A stretch of 7,292 bases of DNA from Planctomycetaceae bacterium (GTDB taxonomy: Bacteria > Planctomycetota > Planctomycetia > Planctomycetales > Planctomycetaceae), in the NCBI GenBank assembly GCA_023258825.1, contig JALQWE010000177.1:1-7292 (forward strand), written 5' to 3'. The position numbers were made by a program, and so were the translations under genes. The notes beneath the pieces were generated by a model that saw only the letters and a list, made by a program, of their open reading frames with translations, was not told the DNA's origin and made no database searches. Of this stretch, positions 1 through 7,028 are shown piece by piece (positions within the stretch are counted from its first letter, which is position 1; each line of letters opens with the position of its first letter).

Positions 1-21
1 TGGTCACCGTAACGGGGACCA
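1..21. repeat. Imperfect inverted repeat at the window edge
   Basis: The two arms are TGGTC (1-5) and GACCA (17-21), with an inner CCG/CGG pair (7-9 with 13-15), one A/G mismatch and a TAA loop. It lies about 100 bases past the stop of the minus-strand MFS gene. It could be part of a transcription terminator for that gene or an operator for a gene outside the window. The sequence that would follow the hairpin on the minus strand is cut off, so a U-tract cannot be checked. The rest of 22-124 holds a second short palindrome, GCCGGACCGGC (92-102), and no gene that I can support. Confidence 0.35.
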
Positions 22-124
22 GGGGTTGGATGATCTTTGGAAAGCGAGTCCGAATCGCGGAGAAGATCGCAGGCCGACTTTTCAGTACGTTGCCGGACCG
101 GCCTTGGTTCGGACTATTGCTGTC

Positions 125-1666
125 TCAGTGCCCTGCGTTTGCAGCGCCTTCGACCTGCACAGCTTTGTAGCCGCCGCGAGCCTTGAAGTAGAGAATCAGC
201 AGCAAGTAAAGACCGGCCATAGTCAGTGGAACAAAAGCGGTCAGCTTGAGTGCCTGACGACCGCCTTCGAGGCTGGCTTCGTTGACCAGTTTCTTGTCAG
301 CTTCTGCGGTGGCGGAGGCTTCGGCCCACCACGCCGCCAGTGCTTCCTGATTCTTGTCGGACTTGCCTTCCTTCTTCAGCAGTTCTCCAGCGCGTCCCAG
401 TTCAGCTCCGTTGTCGTTGAGAACGCCCACTTTGGCTCCGTCAAGTCCGACGACCTTGAAGCCCATGAACGCACTTTCGCCAGCGGCTTTGTAGCGATCG
501 TACACTGCGACATCAGCGGTTTTGAGACTATTGGAGGCGTTGTAGTCCTGTTTGAAGCCAATGCCGGGGCCACCCAGCAGACCGGCAGACAGCATCCCGG
601 CACCACCGATGGCACCAATCGTAATGGCACCGCCACGTGGAAACTGTTCGGAGACCACAGCCAGCATTGTGGGCCAAAGGAAGGTTTTTCCAGCGGCGTA
701 GACGGTGGCAGCGATCACGCAGAGCAAACCTGAGGTGGCAGCTCCCAGCAGATTCAGACCGGCAAATCCCAGCAGGCCGCTGACAAACAGCAGACCGAGG
801 GGTGAGATGCGGTGGACGATCGGACCAGCAAAGAATCGCAGGGCGAACATCAGGGCTGAGGTGTAGACGAACAGCAGAAGTCCCTTCTGCTTGGAATCCA
901 TGATGGACCCGGTGATGGCGGAAATCCAGGAGTCGGTGCCCAGTTCGACATAGCCGACCATCGCATGAATCACCAGCAGGACGATCATCAATGGCGCAAG
1001 TACCTGGGCAAACATGGTGCCCATGCTGACGCCAGCCTGGCTGGCTTCGGATTTCGGGAACTTCTGGCCGAGCAGCATCACGCCGTAGATCACCACGGGC
1101 ACGAGGAACAGCGACATCTGAATCTGCCAGGAAACCGCCTTTGCACCGTCCGGATTCATGAAGTAGGACGCCAGACCACCCACGATCAGTCCGCCTGGCC
1201 AGCCGGCATGCAGGATGTTCAGATAGTGAGTTTTGTTATCGGGGAACAGGGTGGCTACGAGGGGATTGACGACAGCTTCGGCGATTCCGTTGCCGATAGC
1301 GAACAGGAACATCCCCCAGAACAGGCAGAGATAAGCCGCATCTTTGCCACCGGAGGCGAAGGCTGCACCGGCAGCCAGTGTGAGCACGGCGGAGACGAGG
1401 TGCGTCAGAAACGCCAGCCCCATCAGGCGTCCATAGCCTACGGTATCGGCGAGGAAGGAGCTGAGCAGGATGATGATCCCGAAGCCGGTCAAACCGCCAC
1501 CGGTGATGCCGCCCAGTTCAGTCATTGTAAAACCGTACTGCTCGGCCCACTGGCCGAGAATTCCGCCGCGGATGGAGAATCCGACACCGGCCGCGAGAAT
1601 GGCCATGAATCCGGCCCACAGCAGGCGTTGGCCGTTTGGGGCCCCCGGGGATTGTTGTTCTGTCAT
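125..1666 (-). CDS. MFS transporter with a ~100-residue loop between TM11 and TM12
   Basis: This is a 513-residue inner-membrane carrier of the major facilitator superfamily, expected to move a small solute by proton or sodium coupling. Twelve hydrophobic segments can be placed at roughly 15-36, 50-72, 80-104, 110-140, 148-170, 180-200, 217-243, 261-285, 288-310, 312-340, 345-370 and 471-495. A motif-A-like LADTVGYGR (72-80) lies between TM2 and TM3. The NPLVATLFP (134-142) and LNILHAGWPGG (149-159) stretches recall the FucP-type sugar symporters, so a sugar is a guess at substrate only. Residues 371-470 form a charged, Lys/Ala/Glu-rich insertion that ordinary MFS proteins of about 400-450 residues lack. 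By MFS topology it faces the periplasmic side. The ATG start follows a GAGG (1677-1680) with 10-base spacing. It lies downstream of pabB on the same strand, but the 346-base gap suggests its own promoter. Family assignment is firm; substrate is unknown. Confidence 0.93.
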   Translation of the reverse strand: MTEQQSPGAPNGQRLLWAGFMAILAAGVGFSIRGGILGQWAEQYGFTMTELGGITGGGLTGFGIIILLSSFLADTVGYGRLMGLAFLTHLVSAVLTLAAGAAFASGGKDAAYLCLFWGMFLFAIGNGIAEAVVNPLVATLFPDNKTHYLNILHAGWPGGLIVGGLASYFMNPDGAKAVSWQIQMSLFLVPVVIYGVMLLGQKFPKSEASQAGVSMGTMFAQVLAPLMIVLLVIHAMVGYVELGTDSWISAITGSIMDSKQKGLLLFVYTSALMFALRFFAGPIVHRISPLGLLFVSGLLGFAGLNLLGAATSGLLCVIAATVYAAGKTFLWPTMLAVVSEQFPRGGAITIGAIGGAGMLSAGLLGGPGIGFKQDYNASNSLKTADVAVYDRYKAAGESAFMGFKVVGLDGAKVGVLNDNGAELGRAGELLKKEGKSDKNQEALAAWWAEASATAEADKKLVNEASLEGGRQALKLTAFVPLTMAGLYLLLILYFKARGGYKAVQVEGAANAGH

Positions 1667-2012
1667 CGTTTCTGTACCTCATGTCAACAGGTGGGATAAA
1701 AAGCCCGCAAAGTCGCGGCGTGAGCTGCCGGGGTCAACGGCAGGCGCGGTTGCCCCTGAAAAATCCGCAGACAAATTCCGGGGGGATTTCCGTGGGCAGG
1801 GCATGCTAACGGCTTTCCGGAGTCCAATGCAATCCGCCACTTGCCTGTTCGTGCGGGAAAACGGCTGCCGACGGTCTCTTTTTTCGGAATTTTCGCTTGC
1901 CGTCCTCCGCGGGACGTATACGGGGCTGCTTTCCGAGCGGTTGCCAAGCCTCGAAAGTCGCTGGTGCTGCGACATTCCGGCGCCTGTGACTGGTCCGGGG
2001 ACTCGTCGGTTC
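1667..2012. other. Spacer between pabB and the MFS gene
   Basis: This 346-base stretch has open frames on both strands, but their products are Arg/Ser/Pro-rich, show no family motif and look like by-products of GC-rich DNA. It holds a promoter-like sequence for the MFS gene. No clear rho-independent terminator follows the pabB stop: the only nearby palindrome is a short GTCC/GGAC pair without a T-tract. A long 5' untranslated leader of about 130 bases would result for the MFS mRNA. I saw no recognisable riboswitch in it by eye. Confidence 0.5.
1803..1832 (-). promoter_or_regulatory. Candidate promoter of the MFS gene
   Basis: On the minus strand a -10-like TAGCAT (1803-1808), preceded by CCGT, lies 18 bases from a weak -35-like TTGCAT (1827-1832). 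An overlapping TTGGAC (1822-1827) is a better -35 match, but its spacing of 13 is too short. The 12-base block CCGTTAGCATGC (1801-1812) recurs with one change upstream of pabB. The element is placed by eye from similarity to sigma-70 consensus and is not proven. Confidence 0.35.
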
Positions 2013-3431
2013 TTACCGCAGGACTCGAATCATGCCGGACGCTTTGTGCAGGGTTTCGCGGTATTCGTCCAGCGGGTCGGAATCCGCAACAATGCCGCCG
2101 CCCACGGGAAACTGTACCCAGCCATCTCGGAGCGTGAACGTACGAATCAGAATGCTGCTGTCGAAATCTCCCAGTGGCCCGCAGGCGAACAGGCTGCCAC
2201 AGTAGGCTCCGCGGATTGATCGTTCCAGTTCGGCGATGATCTGCATGGCGCGAATTTTCGGGGCCCCTGTAATCGATCCTCCGGGGAAACATCCGGCCAT
2301 CAGATGCCAGACATCGCGATCGGGACGCAGTTGACCGACCACGGTGGAAACAAGGTGCAGAACCGTTTCGAAGCGTTCCAGTTCACAGAGTCCTGTGACG
2401 CGTACGGATCCGGCCTGACAAGCGCGAGACAGGTCGTTACGCAGCAGGTCCACGATCATGACGTTTTCGGCGCGGTCCTTTTCACTGCCAGCCAGTTCGT
2501 TTCCGACGAACAAATCGGCGATGGGGGATGCCTGCCGTCGTCGAGTCCCCTTGATCGGGCGAGTTTCCACATGCCCATGCCGATTCACTTTCAGGAAGCG
2601 TTCGGGGGATGCACTGACGATCGCAACGTCTTCGTGCTGCAGCAGGCCGCAGAATGGGGCTGGGTTGCGCTGTCGCACACGCTGGTAAAGTTCGATGGCC
2701 GTTCCATCCCACGGAGCAGATAGTCGCTGTGAGAGATTAGCCTGAAAGATGTCTCCCGCCCGTATGTACTCGATCACCCGCGCGACCGTAGCAACGTACT
2801 CGTCACGTGAAAAATCGGAATACACGGCTGTGGTCGGGTCGATCTGATGACGGAATCCGGACGGATGAAAAGGCGAGGTGACGGCGGCTGCTGTCGGGGC
2901 GACGTCTGAGGGGACGGGTGGTTGTGCCAGTCGCTGCCGGATCCAGTTCAGTCGGTCGGTGGCGGACAGCGGACGAGAAACTGCGGAGGGCAGGTCGAGC
3001 ACCCAGGCCGTGACGGTTCCTGCGAGGTGATCCCAGACGATGGCCCAGTCGAAGAGTCCGGCGAGCAGGGCGGGGGTCTGGAAATCTGCCTGTGTTGGGC
3101 GGGGCAATCGTTCGAAAGCCTCACCCAGCTCGTAACTCATCAGCCCCGCAATACCTCCGGCGAAGGGGGGCAGATCCGCGGGCGCGTCGGGGGCAAGCTC
3201 GGCGAGATGCTGCTGCCAGATGCGCAATGGTGAGAACGGTGACGAAGAGTAGGAGGCGTGATCAAGGCGATGGAGCGCCACCGGGTCTGCTGTGAGAACG
3301 CTGTAGCGAGCATCGCGTTCACGATGGCGGGCGGCACTGTCCAGAAGCAGCAGGCAAGGGTCTGCCTGAAACCGCGCGAGGGTTTCGGCGATGGGCAGGT
3401 GGTGATCGAGTTCCAGTCGCAGAAAACGCAC
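2013..3431 (-). CDS. pabB: Aminodeoxychorismate synthase component I (PabB)
   Basis: This 472-residue cytoplasmic enzyme of the chorismate-utilising family converts chorismate plus ammonia to 4-amino-4-deoxychorismate, the precursor of p-aminobenzoate and folate. The catalytic C-terminal half carries FQANLSQRL (229-237), PIKGTRRR (292-299), EKDRAENVMIVDLLRND (317-333), PGGSITGAPK (383-392), YCGSLF (410-415) and the Mg-site region around DEYRETLHKA (455-464). The lysine in PIKGT is the known PabB signature; TrpE has PIAGT, so anthranilate synthase is less likely. Length is normal for PabB (about 450-470). The start is GTG: the frame is closed by TAG at 3489-3491 and no other ATG, GTG or TTG lies between. 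A GGAGG precedes it by 11 bases. No glutaminase (pabA/trpG) or lyase (pabC) gene is next to it, so the ammonia-supplying subunit must be encoded elsewhere, as is common when TrpG is shared. Confidence 0.93.
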   Translation of the reverse strand: MRFLRLELDHHLPIAETLARFQADPCLLLLDSAARHRERDARYSVLTADPVALHRLDHASYSSSPFSPLRIWQQHLAELAPDAPADLPPFAGGIAGLMSYELGEAFERLPRPTQADFQTPALLAGLFDWAIVWDHLAGTVTAWVLDLPSAVSRPLSATDRLNWIRQRLAQPPVPSDVAPTAAAVTSPFHPSGFRHQIDPTTAVYSDFSRDEYVATVARVIEYIRAGDIFQANLSQRLSAPWDGTAIELYQRVRQRNPAPFCGLLQHEDVAIVSASPERFLKVNRHGHVETRPIKGTRRRQASPIADLFVGNELAGSEKDRAENVMIVDLLRNDLSRACQAGSVRVTGLCELERFETVLHLVSTVVGQLRPDRDVWHLMAGCFPGGSITGAPKIRAMQIIAELERSIRGAYCGSLFACGPLGDFDSSILIRTFTLRDGWVQFPVGGGIVADSDPLDEYRETLHKASGMIRVLR

Positions 3432-3442
3432 GTGGCCAGAGG

Positions 3443-3447
3443 CCTCC
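3443..3447 (-). promoter_or_regulatory. Ribosome binding site of pabB
   Basis: GGAGG on the minus strand lies 11 bases before the GTG codon at 3431. It supports the use of GTG, which is the only usual start codon in this frame after the upstream TAG stop. Confidence 0.5.
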
Positions 3448-3483
3448 GGGAGAGCATTAAGGCAGAAGTCAGTTGTCCGTTCC

Positions 3484-3495
3484 GCATGCTAGCGG
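3484..3495 (-). promoter_or_regulatory. Candidate -10 element of pabB
   Basis: The minus strand reads CCGCTAGCATGC, which differs at a single position from the block upstream of the MFS gene (1801-1812). If TAGCAT (3486-3491) is the -10 hexamer, transcription would begin about 48 bases before the GTG codon, a plausible leader. No convincing -35 hexamer is found 16-18 bases further up (TGTCCG or CTGTCC), so it is either a weak promoter or a binding site of another kind. Confidence 0.32.
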
Positions 3496-3752
3496 TTGGG
3501 GGATGATTCGGACAGTGAGCGGTGAGTGTGTGGATTGCGGGCAGAGTCATTCTTCGGAGTGGGAGCGGGGCAGGGGGCGCGTTGTGACAGAATGAGCGAG
3601 GTATCGGAGTTCAGATTGGGTGGTGTTCAGGGCTGAGTCTTTACGTTATCATAGGCGTGGCAACGGGGTGGTTGATGGCCCTGCGGTCGGGAGTTTCCCG
3701 GGCTGTGGACAGGGTTTCCCCGGTGTTAACTCGGGACCAGTGAGTGACTTCC

Positions 3753-5273
3753 ATGCTGTCAGCGCCTGCCACCGTTCCTGCCAACCTGCACCTGCTGAAT
3801 CGCCGTGGTTTTCTCAGCAGCACTCCTACAGCACTCAGTAGTATTGCGCTGGCTGCGATGCTGTCCGAACAGGGTCTGTTGAAGGCTCAGGAGCCACCGG
3901 TGGGGACCGTCAGCGGCAAGCTGCCGATACGCCCCACAATTGATCCGGCCCACCCCTTTGCGGCTCGTCCTTCGCATCTGTCTGCGGCTGCAAAACGCGT
4001 ATTGGTCATTTTCTGTTCGGGCGCCTGCAGTCACCTGGACACCTTTGACTACAAGCCCGAGCTCTGGAAGCGTCATGGTGAACCGATGCCCGGGGCAGAC
4101 AAGCTGGTCACGTTTCAGGGAGAGCAGGGCAATCTGACTCGCAGCCCGTGGCGATTTCGACCGCGAGGGCAGAGCGGCAAGATGATTTCCGACCTGGTGC
4201 CTCAGCTGGGATCGCTGGTGGATGACATGTGTTTTCTGCATTCAATGAAGGGAAAAACCAATACGCATGGTCCCGGGGAAAACTACATGTCCACTGGATT
4301 CACGCTGGATGGATTTCCCAGTGTGGGATCATGGACGACCTACGCACTAGGCACAGAGAACGAGAATCTGCCGTCGTATGTGGCGATACCCGATCCGCGT
4401 GGGGTGCCGCAGAATTCTGTGAACAACTGGGGGCCCGGATTTCTGCCGGCGGCTTTTCAGGGCACGGACTTCAACACCTCAAAACCGATTCGCAATTTGT
4501 CGCGGCCCGAGCAGATTTCGGAGACCCGTGATCGATCCACCAGAGACTTTCTGAAACGTATGAATGATCGGCATTTGCAGCGGTTCCCCGGTGATACAGA
4601 ACTGGCGGCCAGAATTTCCAGTTATGAGTTGGCGGCTCGTATGCAACTAAGCATTCCGCAGGTCGCGGAGCTCAGTTCTGAATCGCAGACGACGCTGGAG
4701 CGTTATGGGGCCACAGATACGCAGAACACGTTGAAGGCGGAATATGCGAAAAACTGTATTCTTGCCCGACGATTGCTGGAACAGGGCGTCCGGTTTGTGC
4801 AGCTTTTCAATGGGGCTTACCAGACGGGTGGTGAGGGCGTTAGTAACTGGGATGGCCACAAGGTGCTTGAGCAGCAGTACAGTCTGCATGGAGCGGTTTT
4901 TGACCAGCCAACAGCGGCCTTGCTGGAAGACCTGAAGCAGCGTGGGTTGCTGGAGGATACGCTGGTCGTCTGGTGCACGGAATTCGGACGTATGCCGACG
5001 TTTCAGAAGGGAGCCAGTGGTCGGGATCATAACCCGGAAGGGTTTACGTGCTGGCTGGCCGGAGCGGGAGTGAAAGCGCCATTTTCGTGGGGGGCGACGG
5101 ATGACTTTGGATACAAAGCCTCAGAAAATATTGTGACGGTGCATGATTTTCACGCCACCATTCTGCATCTGCTGGGTCTGGACCATGAGCGGCTGACGTT
5201 TTATTACAACGGGCTGGAGCGTCGTTTGACGGATGTGGAAGGGGTCGTTGTTCGTGAGGTCTTGAAGGGTTGA
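3753..5273 (+). CDS. Tat-exported DUF1501 protein
   Basis: This is a 506-residue protein of the DUF1501 family, distantly related to the alkaline phosphatase/sulfatase fold, abundant in Planctomycetes and of unproven activity. The N-terminus carries a twin-arginine signal, NRRGFLSS (16-23), followed by a hydrophobic Ala/Leu stretch to about residue 37, so export in folded form is expected. Family motifs follow in order: SGACSHLDTFDYKP (89-102), THGPGENYMSTG (171-182), NWDGH (365-369), TEFGRMP (409-415), GRDHNPEGFTCWLAGAG (423-439) and VHDFHATILHLLGLD (463-477). The His and Asp residues in these are candidate metal or catalytic ligands. I chose the ATG at 3753. A GTG at 3744 in the same frame would add three residues, and a TGA at 3741 closes the frame; neither start has a good Shine-Dalgarno. 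Such genes often follow a DUF1549/DUF1553 (PSCyt1/PSD1) gene; here the upstream neighbour is a divergent pabB, so it appears to be a lone copy. Confidence 0.92.
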   Translation: MLSAPATVPANLHLLNRRGFLSSTPTALSSIALAAMLSEQGLLKAQEPPVGTVSGKLPIRPTIDPAHPFAARPSHLSAAAKRVLVIFCSGACSHLDTFDYKPELWKRHGEPMPGADKLVTFQGEQGNLTRSPWRFRPRGQSGKMISDLVPQLGSLVDDMCFLHSMKGKTNTHGPGENYMSTGFTLDGFPSVGSWTTYALGTENENLPSYVAIPDPRGVPQNSVNNWGPGFLPAAFQGTDFNTSKPIRNLSRPEQISETRDRSTRDFLKRMNDRHLQRFPGDTELAARISSYELAARMQLSIPQVAELSSESQTTLERYGATDTQNTLKAEYAKNCILARRLLEQGVRFVQLFNGAYQTGGEGVSNWDGHKVLEQQYSLHGAVFDQPTAALLEDLKQRGLLEDTLVVWCTEFGRMPTFQKGASGRDHNPEGFTCWLAGAGVKAPFSWGATDDFGYKASENIVTVHDFHATILHLLGLDHERLTFYYNGLERRLTDVEGVVVREVLKG

Positions 5274-5288
5274 GTGTTCAGAACATTC
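5272..5288. repeat. Inverted repeat at the DUF1501 stop codon
   Basis: The arms are GAGTGTTC (5272-5279) and GAACATTC (5281-5288) around a single A, with one G-T pair. It begins inside the TGA stop codon, in the 109-base spacer between convergent genes. In RNA it could fold as a six-pair stem with a TCAGA loop. No T-tract follows, so it is not a standard rho-independent terminator. It might be a processing or stability hairpin, or chance. Confidence 0.25.
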
Positions 5289-5382
5289 GCTGGCGCTGAG
5301 ACCGCGGCTGGCATGGCTGGGAAAGATTCTGCGGGGCAAGCGGATCGCGTTGCATTCCGGTGTGGGCGATTCTGGCGTCTAC

Positions 5383-5829
5383 TTATTTACGGAACAGGCT
5401 GTACAGTCCCAGCATAATGCCCCCGGTGAGGAGAATTGCCGCGATTGCAGTGATGACCGGGAACATGAACGTGAACGGTGTCAGGGAATCGCTGGGGGAC
5501 CCGGGATCGTTGACAGCTGCGAAGAGACCAACGCAGGTGAACAACAGAGTGACCGCGAATACGATGACACCGACCACTGTTGCGAGGACGACGGTGGCAA
5601 TGACGAAAAGTGCGCTTTGCTTTTTTCGGGGCGGGCGTTGCTGCGGAGCGTTGCGATGGCCAGCGGCCTGGGGTGTCTGCCATGGATCGTCGCGACGGCC
5701 GGGCGCTGACTGGCGTGGTGGGTTGGGCGGGGAATCACCAGGAAAGCCGGCTGATGGCTGCCCGTGGATTGGGAACTCATCTGTGGGTTCGGGCGACGAG
5801 TCATCGAAGTGTTCCTGAGGATGCTGCAT
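5383..5829 (-). CDS. Small proline-rich membrane protein, function unknown
   Basis: I do not recognise a family for this 148-residue protein. Residues 1-70 are hydrophilic and rich in Pro, Gln, Asp and Gly, probably disordered, and end in a basic RPPRKK cluster (65-70). Two hydrophobic segments follow, about 73-105 and 120-145, joined by a short polar loop (NDPGSPSDS, 107-115), and the chain ends in FRK. By the positive-inside rule both termini should lie in the cytoplasm, with a short extracytoplasmic loop. The ATG start has an AGGA (5839-5842) at 9-base spacing, which supports it as a real gene. It lies 94 bases downstream of the glycosyltransferase on the same strand and may share its transcript. 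The two-helix hydrophobic pattern with a clean positive-inside arrangement argues against a chance frame. The rival open frames here on both strands lack this organisation. Confidence 0.75.
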   Translation of the reverse strand: MQHPQEHFDDSSPEPTDEFPIHGQPSAGFPGDSPPNPPRQSAPGRRDDPWQTPQAAGHRNAPQQRPPRKKQSALFVIATVVLATVVGVIVFAVTLLFTCVGLFAAVNDPGSPSDSLTPFTFMFPVITAIAAILLTGGIMLGLYSLFRK

Positions 5830-5890
5830 GAGCCGAATTCCTGTTGAACGATTCCCGAGGACGACTGGTCACAACTTCTTACAGGCAGGA

Positions 5891-5906
5891 GGTGTGTTAT
5901 TACACC
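5891..5906. repeat. Inverted repeat between the glycosyltransferase and the small membrane protein gene
   Basis: GGTGT (5891-5895) and ACACC (5902-5906) flank GTTATT. It sits 18 bases beyond the glycosyltransferase stop and about 60 bases before the start of the small protein gene. It could be a weak intercistronic hairpin or an operator-type dyad for the downstream gene. No T-run follows on the minus strand, so a terminator is unlikely. Confidence 0.3.
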
Positions 5907-5923
5907 CTGGATTTCGTGGGAAT

Positions 5924-7018
5924 TCAACGGAGAAGTTGCCGATAAAGCGACAGATGCTGTTGAACAAGGGTCTGCAGGGTATGATTATCATGAATCTGCC
6001 GGGCCGCCTGTATTCCGAGAGTTTGAGCGGAATCGGGATCTGACAGGATCTTCGCCAGTTGTCGGGTCAGTTCCGGGCAGTTTCCGAGCGGAAACAGCCG
6101 ACCGGTTTCTCCGGCGGTAATCAATTCCCGATTGGCAGGAATGTCACTGGCGACGCAGGGCAACCCGGCGCTCATGGCTTCCATCAGGCTGTTGGACATG
6201 CCTTCGAATTCGCTGGGGAGTGCAAACGCATCGAAGGCAGAGAGGAGTTGTGCTGCATCGGAGCGGTGTCCGGCGAAGTGCACGAGTGAACGGCAGCCGA
6301 AGCGTTCGGCGAGACGTTCAAGTTCCTGCCGTTGCGGGCCGTCACCGATCAGCACGAGGCGTGCGTGGTCGACAATCTGATGGAGCAGCTGGAAGGCCCA
6401 GATGAGATCCCGCAGGCGTTTTTGCGGAGCCAGTCGACCGAGGAAGCCCACGACGCGATGATGGGGGGCCAGGTCGAGTTGCTGTCTGGCGTCTTCCCTG
6501 GGGAGCAGCGGGTGTTGACGGACGAAGGCATTGGGAATGACGGTAATGCGGTCTGAGGGAAATCCTGCGGCGCGATAGAAGTCGGCTACACTGGCTGAAT
6601 TTGCGGTCAGGGCCGCAGTGCGTGCGCTGAGCCAGCGATCGAGTCGCAGCTGCCAGGGCGCTTTCCATGAATCGACACAGCGTTCGCTGACGACGATCCT
6701 GGACTGTGGTGGGGCAATTCCTGGCAGCCTGACGGAAGTGTTGGCGGAGAACAGAAAAGACTGCACGATTTGTGGGCGAATGGTGTGCAGACTGCGGCGG
6801 AGAGAGAGCAGCGTGAAGGGATCAAGGCGGAAGCGTTTGGAGAGAATATGCAGGGGAATTCCCGCCGACCGCAGCATATCCGCGTAGGGGCCACCACGAT
6901 TCAGAGCGATGACGTGGACATCGCATTCAGATTGGGCCAGCCCGCAGGCCAGTAACGCCATTTGGCGTTCGGCACCGGACTGATCGAGGGTGGGGATAAC
7001 AAACGCGATCCTGGGCAA
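5924..7018 (-). CDS. Glycosyltransferase family 4 (GT-B fold)
   Basis: This 364-residue enzyme of the GT4 family should transfer a sugar from a nucleotide-sugar donor to a lipid- or glycan-linked acceptor with retention of configuration, at the cytoplasmic face of the inner membrane. The N-terminal Rossmann half has FVIPTLDQSGAERQ (6-19), the usual acceptor-side Gly-rich loop. The C-terminal half has GFLGRLAPQKR (191-201), with Arg195 and Lys200 placed to bind the donor diphosphate, VLIGDGPQ (222-229), and the E-x7-E motif EGMSNSLME (Glu272 and Glu280), followed by GLPCVASD (285-292). Length is typical. The start is TTG: no ATG, GTG or other TTG lies upstream in frame for at least 150 bases, the family N-terminus begins exactly here, and GGAG precedes it by 10 bases. 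Donor and acceptor cannot be deduced. No other polysaccharide genes lie in the window; the only likely operon partner is the small membrane protein gene downstream. Confidence 0.92.
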   Translation of the reverse strand: MPRIAFVIPTLDQSGAERQMALLACGLAQSECDVHVIALNRGGPYADMLRSAGIPLHILSKRFRLDPFTLLSLRRSLHTIRPQIVQSFLFSANTSVRLPGIAPPQSRIVVSERCVDSWKAPWQLRLDRWLSARTAALTANSASVADFYRAAGFPSDRITVIPNAFVRQHPLLPREDARQQLDLAPHHRVVGFLGRLAPQKRLRDLIWAFQLLHQIVDHARLVLIGDGPQRQELERLAERFGCRSLVHFAGHRSDAAQLLSAFDAFALPSEFEGMSNSLMEAMSAGLPCVASDIPANRELITAGETGRLFPLGNCPELTRQLAKILSDPDSAQTLGIQAARQIHDNHTLQTLVQQHLSLYRQLLR

Positions 7019-7028
7019 GTTTGGGCAA

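Larger units (their letters stand above)
3432..3752. other. Divergent spacer between pabB and the DUF1501 gene
   Basis: This stretch of about 320 bases must hold the promoters of both divergent genes. Open frames crossing it are shadows of pabB or have no family features. Besides the pabB element, the plus strand has TATCAT (3647-3652) preceded by CGT, a 5/6 match to the -10 consensus about 100 bases before the DUF1501 start, but it lacks a good -35. I saw no RNA gene or extended repeat. Confidence 0.45.

Noticed and set aside
26..733. A 235-codon plus-strand frame antisense to the MFS gene
   Set aside because: It is antisense to the well-supported transporter, with low-complexity Gly/Ser/Phe stretches mirroring its codons.
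1679..1975. A 98-codon minus-strand frame in the pabB-MFS spacer, ending 12 bases before the MFS start
   Set aside because: The product is Arg/Ser/Pro-rich without hydrophobic core, motif or clear ribosome binding site, and the frame spans the promoter-like sequence of the MFS gene. GC-rich spacers often stay open by chance.
1684..2292. A 202-codon minus-strand frame overlapping the 3' end of pabB
   Set aside because: It runs in another frame across conserved PabB codons and gives an Arg/Pro-rich, motif-free product; it is a shadow.
3140..3550. A 136-codon minus-strand frame overlapping the start of pabB, which could look like a separate small upstream gene
   Set aside because: Most of it is a different reading frame of PabB codons; the product is Pro/Ser/Thr/Cys-rich with no family features.
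5274..5382. A bidirectional rho-independent terminator between the convergent DUF1501 and small membrane protein genes
   Set aside because: No GC-rich hairpin followed by a T-run is present on either strand; the only dyad (5272-5288) has no T-tract.
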